A stretch of DNA of 64,000 nt from Piliocolobus tephrosceles (lineage: Eukaryota; Chordata; Mammalia; Primates; Cercopithecidae): positions 84,336,918-84,400,917 of the forward strand of contig NC_045441.1 in assembly GCF_002776525.5 (NCBI RefSeq), in the 5' to 3' direction. Every line of letters begins with the position of its first letter. The first letter of the stretch is position 1. The notes under the pieces were generated by a model, which saw only the letters and a list, made by a program, of their open reading frames with translations, was not told where the DNA came from and ran no database searches. The translations under genes and the position numbers were made by a program. Below, piece after piece: positions 49,501 through 61,800 of this stretch.

Positions 49501-52500
49501 TCTTTATTCTAAATTGTTCTTTATTCTAAATTGTTCTGATTTCTGTAGCACTACAGTAAGTTTTGAAATCAGGAAGTGAGAGACCTCTTATTTTGTTGTT
49601 CTTTCGTTTTTGTTTGTTTGTTTGTTTGTTTTGAGACAGAGTCTCACTCTGCCCCCAGGCTGGAGGATCTTGGCTCACTGCAAGCTCTGCCTCCAGGGTT
49701 CATGCCATTCTCCTGCCTTGGCCTCCTGGGTAGGTGGGACTACAAGCGCCTGTCACCACGCCCGGCTAATTTTTTGTATTTTTAGTAGAGACGGGGTTTC
49801 ACCGTGTTAGCCAGGATGGTCTCAATCTGCCCGCCTCGGCCTCCCAGTGCTAGGATTACAGGCGTAAGCCACCATGCCCAGCCTTTGTTGTTCTTTTTAA
49901 TGACTGTCTCAGGTATCCTGCATCTGTTACAATCCCGTATGAATTCTAGGATACATTTTTACTATTTCTGCAAAAACCATCATTGAAATTTTGATAGGTA
50001 TTGCACTGAATCTGTAGATCACTTTGGGTGGTATTAACATCTTAACAATATTATGTCTTCCAATTCATGAACATGGGTTATCCTTTCGTATACTAGTGTC
50101 TTTTCTAGGCCTCCTTTTGAATTGTACTTTTTTCTTTACAGGAACACATTCACAAAAAGCAGTTTTCAATACACTTTTGTCACCTCAGTGTGAATACCCA
50201 AGAGAATTAACCACACATGTCTAAATTAGTAAGTGGAAAGAAAAAAGAAAGTAATCTAATTCTCTCATGGCAGGCCTATTTATATCTGAGGTCTTCATTA
50301 AGATTATCCCACATGGCTGGGCACAGTGGCTCACGCCTGTAATCCCCGCACTTCGGGAGGCTGAGGCAGGAGGATCACTTGAGGTCAAGAGTTAGAGACT
50401 AGCCTGGCCAAAATGGTTAAACCCCATCTCTACTAAAAATACAAAAAGCAGCTGGGCATGGTGGCATACACCTGCAATCCCAGCTACTTGGGAGGCTGAG
50501 GCAGGAGAACTGCTTGAACTGGGGGTGGGGTGAATGTTACAGTGAGCCGAGATTGTGCCACTGCACTCTAGCCTAGGTGACAGAGCAAGACTCCATCTCA
50601 AAAAATCAAAACAAACAACAACAACAAAAAGACTACCCTACAGTACTTCAGAGTGAGTTTTGGAAATCAACCACGTTAGATGTTATACTTAGATTTTCTA
50701 TTTCTAAATAGCATCTAATAATATTTTGGGGAAATGTAGGCGTAATCTTTCAGTAGTTCTAAATCATTTGGTACTGCATTTAGCCAGAGAATAATTTAAA
50801 TACTAAAAAATGGTGTCATAATTTTTCTAAACCAGCTATTTCAGGGATATCTACAACATACTGAAACTAAATTTAGTCCTTGAGCATAAATGAATTAATG
50901 CTACTTTCATTAACTTGTGCCGCGTGCACGTTAGCATAATATAAATCAAACACAAAGGAACCTAACAGTACTAATCGAGCTAGCCTAATTATTTAGGTGA
51001 TTTTCCCCTTTAGTACTGCACTTAAATCATACAGATTGGACTTAGATACTTACTGGCTCATATCTTCCACCTTTACAAAAGGCTTTTTGAGTCTTCCTGC
51101 TTGAGAACATACAAAACATATTAGATACTTGCAAATCCAGGAATTTTTTTTTTTTTTTTTAAATCAAACTACTGTGGCAAAACAAAATAAAACCCTCCAA
51201 ACAAAAAACTATGTATTCACTTTAAAGTTTTAAGCCTCAGATGAGGTACTTTCATTACCACCTCATTTCCAAAAATAACAGAAGCTCTCTCTATATTCTG
51301 AGATTCTTAAACTGAATGGAACCCTCAAATGAACAGGATTCAGGAGGGTCATAAATTAGAACAAGAGAAAAACTACACTATAGCTTTCACTAACCTCAAA
51401 CTGAAATTTAGCATTTCCTCCAATTATAAATGTAGCATCACAGTATTCGCAGTACCTGCGACTCTGATGCTAATGGAAATAGCACAGACTTTCATCAGTT
51501 ATGAATTGCTTGAGTAGATATCTCATAGCATTGTTTATGCTTATCAATTCAAAATGACAGCAATTAGATTCACTGCTAGAACCTGTTCTGTGTAATAAAA
51601 AGCAAGTTATCACTATCTCATAATTAAAAACTATTTTGGTAACTACATTTTAATGTAATTCATTTTCTTGGTAGTCCAGTGATTTTTAAAAGTAACGTTT
51701 TAAAAAAACATTATTCTGAGAATGCGGTCCACAGGCTTCACCAAACTTCAACAAGGATCTATGTTCTATAAAGACCAAGAAAGCCGTGAATAAGTTATTT
51801 AGAGGGTGGCTTACATGATTTTAGAAGATCTTTTATGATTTTTCAAATGCAAACCAAATACACTTAAAGATATCAAAATACTTACTTCTTGTTTTTTGTG
51901 CACCAGTACCAACTCTTTTCCCCTAAAAAATATATATATACACATAGTGAAAAGATTGGCTTTAAAAGTACAGTTAAAACAGCAACTGCAATTGCTCAAT
52001 ATCTTCAAGATTAAAAAAAAAAATCATGCTGAAAAGTACTATATTAAAGAAGGATTATTCTTTGTTAAATAAAACTATTGTTTTTAAATCTGTTTTACAA
52101 TACACTCAGTAAGTACCTTGCATTCTAGCTATAACTGATTTTGACTTCATAAAAAAAAATCAACCAATAATGAAAAGGTAGTTAATGAAATTNNNNNNNN
52201 NNTTTTAAAAAGTCATGTTATTTTTATGCCCTTATTCAGTAAAATATTTGTGTTAAAGTGAATAAAGAAATTCGTCAACATTTATTAGTCTGTCAATTTA
52301 GGCAAAGATTCAATATGTCCAAGATGGATAATCAACTCTACTGATTACAACTAGAAATTCTGGACAACACTGAATAAGCAACCACCTGAAGAATGAAAAG
52401 TAAAATAAGCACACAGATTGTGGAAGGAAGTCAAAACTGGAACCTTCAGTCATGGAGTTAGCAGCAGTGGCAGAGCCAGCAGCTAAAACTCCTATCTTTC

Positions 52501-55500
52501 TGGCTGGAAAAACCAGGAATGAGGTTCAAGTGGTCCAAAAATACCAAGAGAATTCCTATATTATTTTCTTTTCTCCCACAGTTCTACCCTGAGGGTGGGT
52601 CCCAATTAGGAAGCTGAGATTGTAAAGGTAGAACAAGCTTAAGCTAACACTGAGAAACCCTCACTTTCTGACTGGAAGACCTGGGAAAGAGGCCACTGTG
52701 AGCTAGAGATTGATCCATGAAAAGAGCAAGTTAGAGAAAGCGACCTCTAATTCCCTGTATAAATCCATGCAAGTGCAGGGCTTACCTCCAAGTTGCACAT
52801 GCTAAGGAGAGACCCAACACAGCATACCAAAGGCTTTGAAAACTGAAACTGAGATTAATTAGATCCACCCCACCCATAATAATCAAGACAGAACAGTCTG
52901 AACAAAACTGGGATAACTATCTGCTAAAACAATGGCAGAAACAAAATCAGCATTCTCAAGACTATTAGAATAGATATAGAGCCTACACAACATTTAGAAT
53001 GTCCAGTATATAGTCAAAACTTAAATTCGACATGTAAACAACCAGAAAAAAACATTATCAAATTTTGAGAGAAAAGGACAATCAGATGCCAACCCTAATA
53101 TGTTCCTGATACTATAATTATCAGAAAAAGACTTTAAAAGTAAAGGTAAACACATTTAAGATGAATGGAAAGAGACAAGTTCTCAGCAGAAAAACTACAA
53201 ATAAGAACCAAACAGAAATAATAGGACTGAAAAATATACTATCTGAGTGAGATACAAAATTCACTGGATAGGCTCAATAGCAGAACATAGATGACACAAT
53301 TAAGTATTAGTGAACTTCAAGACAAATTAATAGAAATCTCCAATTGTAAGAAAAGAGGAAACAAAAAAGACTAAGAAAAAAGGAACAGAGCCACAGGGAC
53401 CTATGGAATAACATCAAGATGTCTAACTTTATTGTCAACTGGAATGGTGGAAAAAGAGGGGAGAGACTGGTGAAGAAAAAAAATTAACAAATTAATAGCT
53501 GAAAACTTTCCAAACATAAATTTACACAATCAATAAGCTCAGTGAACCAAGTGTAGGCACAATTGAACTTCTGAAACCAAAAATAAAGAAAAAAGTCTTA
53601 AAAGCAGCCAGAGAAAAATGATACAGTATGTGTAAGTGAACACTAATTTGAATGACCACAGATTTCTCATCAGAATCCATGGAGACCAGAAGACAGTTTT
53701 AGGATCGGAGTAAGGTGCTGAGATAAAGAACTTTCAATTCATTATTCTTTTTCCAGTAAAGACATGATCACATGAAGGATATCTAAGAGAATTCCTTGTG
53801 CCATCAGATTTGCTCTAAAACATGCTAAAGTAAGTTCTTCAGGCTAAAGGGATATATCCGAAGAAAACCGGTAATTTCAGGAAGGAAGAGTAATGGAAAG
53901 GTTAACATCTGGGTTAACAGGACTATTTTTCTCCTGTTACTTTCTTTAAAATGCAACTTTCTTTTTCTTTTTTTTCCCCAGAGACAGGGTCTTGCTCTGT
54001 CGCAAGCAGTGGCGTGTTCTCGCATCACTGCAACCTCCGCCTCTCGGGCTCAGGCCATCATGCCACCTCAGCCTCCTAAGCAGGTGGGACTACAGGTGCA
54101 TGCCACCATGGCTAATTTTTATACATATTTTTTGTAGAGATGGGGTTATGCCATGTTGCCCAGGCTGGTCTCGAACTTCTGAGCTAAAGTGATCCACCCA
54201 CCTTGCCCTCCCAAAGTGCTGGGATTACAGGTGTGAGCCACCAGGCCCAACCCTAAAATATGACTCTTTCAAGCAAAAAGTTTAACATTGTCTGGTGACA
54301 TTTTCATTATAAGAAGATGTAATACACATTAGGACATAAAGGTTGGTGGGGAAGGTAAAATGGCTTGAATATTTTAAGGCTTCTACATCTTATTTGAAGA
54401 AGGTAAATGTTAATTCAAGATAGACTGTGAAAGGTTATGCATGTATATCATAAATCCTATAGAAGCACTAAAACAAAACAAAAATGAAGAGAGTTAAAAA
54501 GCTGGCAGATCAATCTGAAAGAAGGCAGGAAAGGGGGAAACAGTGGAATAAAATACAAAGGGCATCAACAGAAAACTAACAGTAAGTTGGCAGACCTAAA
54601 TCCATTATCAATAATTACATTAAGTGTAAATCACTTAAACTACCAATTAAAAGACAGATTGCCAAATCTGATGAAAAAGATAACATCTGCAAGAAGTCCA
54701 TTTTAAATATGCAAAAGACTGCAAAAAGTACTATGTAAATACTAACAAAAATAAAGCCAGAATGGCCTACATCAGAGAGCAGACTTCAGAACAAGAATTA
54801 ACAAAGACAAAAGAGAAAGCATTATAGAGGATAAAAGGGTCAATTCACCAGGAAGACATAAGAATATTAAATGTGTACATATCCAACAACAGGCTTCAAA
54901 ATGACTCAAAACTGTACTAGAACTAAAAGGAAAACTAGACAAATCCACAATTTTACTTGGTTAATTTCAATATCCCTCTCTCTCAGTAGTGGACAGAACA
55001 AGGCCTGAGCAACATTTCTGTATCCTGGATACAGAAGACATGAGCAACGCTATCACTTAAGTTGATCTAACTGACGTGTAAACAATACTCTACCCAACCA
55101 CAGCAGAATATACATCTTCTTCAAGTTCTTCTTTACCAAGATAGACTATATTCTGGGTAACTCTGATAAATTTTTTAAAACGAATAATAAAAAGCACGTT
55201 ATATAGCCATAACAGAATTAAAATAGAAATCAGTAACAGAAAGATAGCTGAAAAATTCCTATTTGGAAACAAATAAAATTCCAAGTAACCCCACAGGACA
55301 ATGAGTAAATCACAAGAGAAATTTAAAAATATTTTTAATTGAATAAAGATGAAAATCCAACCTATCAGCAACAGGAACCCTCATTCATTGCTGGTGGAAA
55401 CGCAAAATGGTACAACAACTTTGGAAGACAGTTTGGCACATTATAACAAAACTAAACTTGGTCTTACCATATGAAGCAGCAATCATACTCTTTGGTTATT

Positions 55501-58500
55501 TACCCAAATGAGTTGACATGTCCACAAAAAAACCTGCACATGGTTATCTATATTAGCTTTATGCAAAACTGCCAGAACTTGGAAGCAACTAAGATGTCCT
55601 TTAGTAGGTAAATGGATAAACTGTGGTGCATACAGAAAATGAAATATTACTCAGATTTAAAAAAGTTGTCAAGCCATGAAAAGACATGGAGGAATCTTAA
55701 TTGAATATTACCAAGTGAAAGAAGCCAATCAAAAAAGGAAACACACTGTATGATTCCAATTACATGACACTGTGAAAAAGGCAAAACCATGGTGAATGTA
55801 AAAGCATCAGTAGTTATCTGGGGTTTAAGGGAATGGGGGAATAAACATGGAAGATTTTTTGGGCAGTGGAAACATTCTGTATGATACTATAATGATGGAT
55901 ACAACTCATAATCACACTTGTCAAAACTCATAGAATGTACAACACCAAGAGTAAGCCAAAATGTGAACTATGAACTGTGGATGATAATGATGTGTCAATG
56001 TTAAGTTCATTGATTACAACAAATGTACCACTCTGGTGTGGGATGTTAGGGCAAGGGGTATGTAAAACATCTCTGTACCTTTCATTCAATTTTACTGGGA
56101 ACCAAAAGCTTCTCTAAAAAAAATAGTCTATTAAAAAAAATCCAATGTAAAATGTGTGGGATGCAGCTAAAGGAAAGCTTAAAGAAAATTTATAGCATTA
56201 CAATAAAAGAAAGGTCTCAAATCAATGATTCAAACTTTTTACCTAAGAAATAAGAAATAGAAATAAAAACCCAAAATAGGCAGAAGAAAAGAGGTAAGAA
56301 TGGAAATCAATAAAACTGAAAACAGAAAACTACACACACACACAAAATCAATGCCACTAACGGCTGTTTCCTTGAAAACATTAATAACTGGTAAAACTTT
56401 AGCCAGATTGACTAAGAAAAAAAGGAATAGACACAAAATAGCATTATCAGGAATGGAAGAGGGGACATTATTACAGTTCCCATAGACACTACAAAGTTAA
56501 TAAGGGAATATTACAAACAACTCTTTGCCCATCAATTTGACAACCAAGAAAAAAAGGACAAACTCCTTGAAAAACAGACTACCAACATGCACTGAAGAGA
56601 AAATAACCTGAATTGTCCTACATCTAATGAATAAATTGAATTCATAGTTAAGAATCTTCCAACAAAGAAAAACTTCAGGGCTAGATAGCCTTGCTAGTAA
56701 ATTCTACCAAACATTAAAATAAATAAAAACAATTCTATAAAAACTTCTCTAGAAAATAGAAACAGGAACACATATCAGTATCTTATGAAAATAGGATTAC
56801 ACATCCCACCTAACAAAGACATTAAAGAAAATGACCAATATTCCTCCTGCACATGTATGTAAAAAATTTGACAAAGTAAGTTTTGAGTAAACCGAAAAAA
56901 AAAAAAGATCAAAAAGCCCAAACCTCAAAGCACTTTAAATAAAGCAGTGAGCAAAACACATTTATCCAATTATCACATTTTAAATAAGATACATACTAAC
57001 AAGAACATTTATGAGAACCTAATAAACATTTTGAAATTTATACATGTCCATTCAAGACTCTTAAATGTAATTTCACTAAAAGGTTTTGTTTTAGTACTTG
57101 GCAAACTAAAAATTTTCCAGAAACATTTCTGTCTTATATACCAAAATAAAAATTTCCAGTATGAGAATCATTTCAACCAGATACAGATTCTGGACTATCA
57201 AGATATTTGGTATTTTTTTCGTTTTTATTTTAGAAGAAAGATTAAGATCTGTTTCATAAGCTATTTTATCTTCTCTGTTTTATGGGGGCTCCTAGTGCAT
57301 GGCACATAGCAGGCATTTAATATTTGTTACTACTGAAGGAATGATGAGGACTGAACTTGGTCTTTATGATGTTAATAATCTAGTAAATACTAGATTCAAG
57401 ACAGTGACTAGGCACTGAAACCAATTAAGTATCTTTCAAATCTTCCCCTCCCCTACTGTTATTGCCTTAAGCCAGGCCTTGAACATTTCTCAGGATCACT
57501 GACATAACATCCATCCATCCATCCATCCATCCATCATCCAGTCCGTCCGTCCGTCCGTCCGTCCGTCCATCCATCCATCCATCCATCCATTTATTTAGAG
57601 ATGGAGTTTTCTATCCGTCCGTCCGTCCGTCTATCTATTTATTTAGAGATGGAGTTTCACTCTGTCACTCAGGCTGGACTGCAGTGGGGTGATCTCGGCT
57701 CACTGCTATGGAGTCTCACTCTGTCACTCAGGCTGGACTGCAGTGGGGTGATCTTGGCTCACTGCTACCTCTGCCTCCCAGGTTCAAGTGATTCTCCTGT
57801 CTCAGCCTTCCAAGTAGCTGGGATTACAGGCATGCACCACCACACCTGGCATTTTTGTATTTTTAGTAGAGATGGGGGTTTCACCATGTTGGTCACACTG
57901 GTATCCTGACCTCATGTGATGTGCCCACCTTGGCTCCCAAAGTGCTGGGATTAGAGGCCGAGCCACCATGCTCAGCCCCCAGCATGCTCTTTTTAAACTG
58001 CAAACTGTGACCTATCGGTAGGCTATAAAGTCAATTCAGAGAGTTGTGATCAATATTTTTAAGAAATGAAAATACCACAGAAATATTAATATCCACCACA
58101 TTAAGAAGGGTAAACTATTGTTCTATGAAACTTATTTCAGATATATATACACATATATATGAAGACAGACACAATTTGTGTATTCACAGAGTCCATAAAG
58201 GTCGTTATGAGTTTACATTTTTTAAAACATTTACTTCTATATACAATCCAAACAATCTGCTAAGTGTGGTAGAGATAATTTATATGCCATTTAGCTCAGT
58301 CCAATATAAGAATAGCCACTTACATTTTGTGAAAATTTGGAAATAGTCATTTAAATTTTTAACCCATAAATAAGACAATGTTGATAGTTTTATTTAAATA
58401 CTACTTTGTTGCTTTCTGCAAATTATTCTGATATAAATGTGAATTTATTAAAAATGTGAAATACATAGAAACTTTATGAATCCTTATATAAGGCATGCAT

Positions 58501-58819
58501 ATACCGAGTGGTCATCCTGTAAAATGTATTCAGTAAAAAATGAGGGCTGGGGGTGGTGGCTCATGGCTGTAATCTCAGCAGTTTGGGAGACTGAAGCGGG
58601 TGGATAGCTTGAGCTCAGGAGTTCAGACCAGCCTGGGCAACATAGCGAAACCCCGTCTACAAAAAATACAAAAACTAGCCAGGTATGGTGGCTCATGCCT
58701 GTAGTCCCAGCTACTTGGGAAGCTGAGGTGAGAGGATCGCTTGAGCCCAGGAGGAGGAGGTGAGCTGAGATGGCACCACTGCACTCCAGCCTGTGTGACA
58801 GACGGGGAGGGATTGCCTC

Positions 58820-58868
<49 letters not shown>

Positions 58869-61800
58869 CAAAAGACAAGTGTTCAACAGTTCAAAAGCCG
58901 TTTTCTGGTCTTGCCAAATAATTCATTCTTTACTGTCAACTAGAAGATCTTTCCAAAATGACTATCCAATCAGGTTACTCTATTTATAATCTTCTCATAA
59001 TTCTCCAAAGCCTCCAAGATAAAACTCTAACTCCTTTATATAGTGCAAGGTACTTTATAATCTTAACATGCTGGTTTTTCCAGCTTGATCTTTTGTCACT
59101 GGAACACTCAACAATCAGGCTGTATTATGCTATACAAGATTTCTAAAATATGCCATCCCACTATGGCTTCATGTTTTTATATACATTCTCTTATCAGTTC
59201 ATTATTTTTATTTTTTTTTGTTTTTTTTTGTTTTTTTTTTTTTTTTGAGACGGAGTCTCGCTGTCGCCCAGGCTGGAGTGCAGTGGCCGGATCTCAGCTC
59301 ACTGCAAGCTCCGCCTCCCGGGTTTATGCCATTCTCCTGCCTCAGCCTCCCGAGTAGCTGGGACTACAGGCGCCCGCCACCTCGCCCGGCTAGTTTTTTG
59401 TATTTTTTAGTAGAGACGGGGTTTCACCGTGTTAGCCAGGATGGTCTCGAACTCCTGACCTCGTGATCCACCCGTCTCGGCCTCCCAAAGTGCTGGGATT
59501 ACAGGCTTGAACCACCGCGCCCAGCCCATTATTTTTAGATCCCTGTCATTTAAGTATTGAACAAAGGAAAAGCAGGCCACAAAAGAATGGTCTGAGAAAT
59601 ATGAAGAGACCAGGAGAAAGCTAAGGGATGAAATTTCAGAAGAGAATAGAAAAGTTTAAGGAAGAAATGGACAACAGCTGAGAAACCAGTATGACTGGGT
59701 TTAAAAAGTGTCAAAATGATTTGGAAGACTGGTCAGAAGTTTTATACCTTGTAGCTTGAAAAATGAATGGGAAGTATAAAAGTAGAGATATGAGAACTTT
59801 GGATGAGGAAATATAAGGATCAGATTATGGGTAGGTGGGGATGTGGGATGAAGGGAGGTTTTACTGTATTTGTTGTAAAGGATGGAAAAAGCCTGAATCT
59901 GTATAGATGCTTCAAAGAAGCAACAAGGAAAATGAAAGTGACTGAAGATAATGGGAACATTAGGTTTAACAGAATGTTACCAACCAATGTGGTTGCTTAA
60001 CAAGTATTTCAAGGTCAGGCCAGTTAGCCATGCTAAAACAAGATTTTGCTATACCGCCATCCAGAGCAGTTGCAAAGGATAGTACATATTTATATTCCAA
60101 AAGGAAGTACATTACTTACATTAGGAACGTTTATACAATAGGCTGATTTTAGTGTTTTTCTACAGAATAAAAGTACCTGTTACAAAACAGCAGTAACAAA
60201 AGGGGGCTGAGGAAGTGACCTATACCACTATTCCAGAAACAACTTTTACCTGGTGAGTACAACCCTGAAGTTAAATGACACACGATTTATCTGAATAACA
60301 GAAACAGGCACATCATACATAGGCTTGCCCCTAGGATATTTTCTACTTGGGAGGAAAAATCTGCAAATAAATAAATAAATAAACCAAGCTAGGTCACTTT
60401 AAAAAATTGCTTTAAAAATTAAAAAAGAAGACATACCCCATCTCTTACTGAAGTACTTGATTTCTTGAGTAAATATAACTCTTTTTTCTTTTGTTCAATG
60501 TAGTATCTAATGTCTTTATTAAAAGAAAGAAGGTTTTAAGATTAGCAATTTTACTCTTCGAGTTAAACAGTGATATTTTCTTGTAGTTAAATTAGATAAA
60601 GAAATTACCATTATAGGTATCCCTTATGGTATGGTCTGAATGTTTGTCTCCTCTAAACCTGATGTTGAAATTTAATCCCCAATGGGACAGTATTTACTGA
60701 GAGGTGGGGCCTTTAAGAGGGAATTAATGGATTAATGGGTTATCATAGGAGTGGACCTGATGTCTTTATAAGGAGAAGAGAGACCTGGGCTGGCATACTC
60801 AGCCCCTCACCATGTGATACTCTGTGCTGCCTCAAGACTCTGTAGAGTCTCCACCAGCAAGAAGGCCCTCACCAGATGCAGCCCTATGACCTTGGACTTC
60901 TTAGTCTCCATAACTGTAAGAAATAAATTCCTTTTCTTTGTACATTACCCAGTTTCAGGTATTCTGTTATAAGCAACAGGGAACAGATTAAGACATCCTT
61001 GCTATCAAAATTTCACTATGTAAAGTCAGGAACCAAAGGACAGACATGGACACTTAACAACAAATATTGTCAAAAAACAATTATAAAAGTCTTACCATCA
61101 ATATGAAGAATTTTTACTCCCCATGACAAGGCATTTGATAATATACTATTTGAAGGAATAAAATCCTGTAAAAAAAAGTTTTACAGTTGTTCTAGGAAAT
61201 TATTTAAAATGAGCTAAATTTTAATAAAAATTCAATTATTTGAAGCTTAACGTCACTAAGGTGGTTATCTGTAACAGACCCTATAGAGTTACAATAGCTA
61301 GGACATCAAGATTTTCTATAGAATTTCTAAAATCAATCCCACTTTATAACCACGTTCTTAATAATTTAATGAAAACCATAAGGCAAGTTTTAAGTTTCCA
61401 GTAATATTTTAAAAGGCCACAAGATGGGGATGTTTCTACATGAAAAGTTCAGTTCTGTACTTTGTAAAACAAAATATATGCTGAGATTCAGGCTTTTGCC
61501 TAAAAATGTGGAAAGGAAAATTTCAAGAATATCTGAAATTTCCAGTGGAGTTTTTAATAACAAAATGTTACAGTGTGAATCTTTACAGTTCCTACTTACA
61601 TGGTCCTTGATAGCTTTTTCAACTAATAATTTTCCTCTGCTTAAACACACCTATAAAAAGACCAGAAATTTTTAAAACACAGTGCTTAACTGGAGAACAG
61701 GTTAAACAGGTAAAGCAGCTAAGAAAAGAGAACTTTCGGGTCTCATATTTAAAAGTTTCCTTTTTGGGGTGACCTCTTTGGTTTTGTAGTAATTCTATTC

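Larger units (their letters stand above)
48370..50130 (-). mobile_element. L1M 3' half in DBF4 intron 8
   Basis: Old L1 in the same sense as DBF4. The 3' UTR is on the left (CAACTACCATTCTACTTCTTG, AATATTCCATTGAGTGTG), then ORF2 C-terminal and downstream sequence. Interrupted by an Alu (49608) and a 27-bp insertion (49060). Confidence 0.85.
52330..56890 (+). mobile_element. L1M/HAL1-like LINE in DBF4 intron 6
   Basis: Old LINE antisense to DBF4. A leader and ORF1-like part lie at 52330-53950 (AAAAGCAGCCAGAGAAAAATG, ATCAGAATCCATGGAGACC). ORF2-like endonuclease and RT sequence follows to about 56890 (CAATTAAAAGACAGATTGCC, GGATGCAGCTAAAGG). An Alu (53958) and a second L1 (55361) are nested in it. 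No frame survives. Confidence 0.8.

Noticed and set aside
57509..57648. Regular repeat array as CRISPR-like
   Set aside because: Simple tetranucleotide repeats without unique spacers, in a primate intron.
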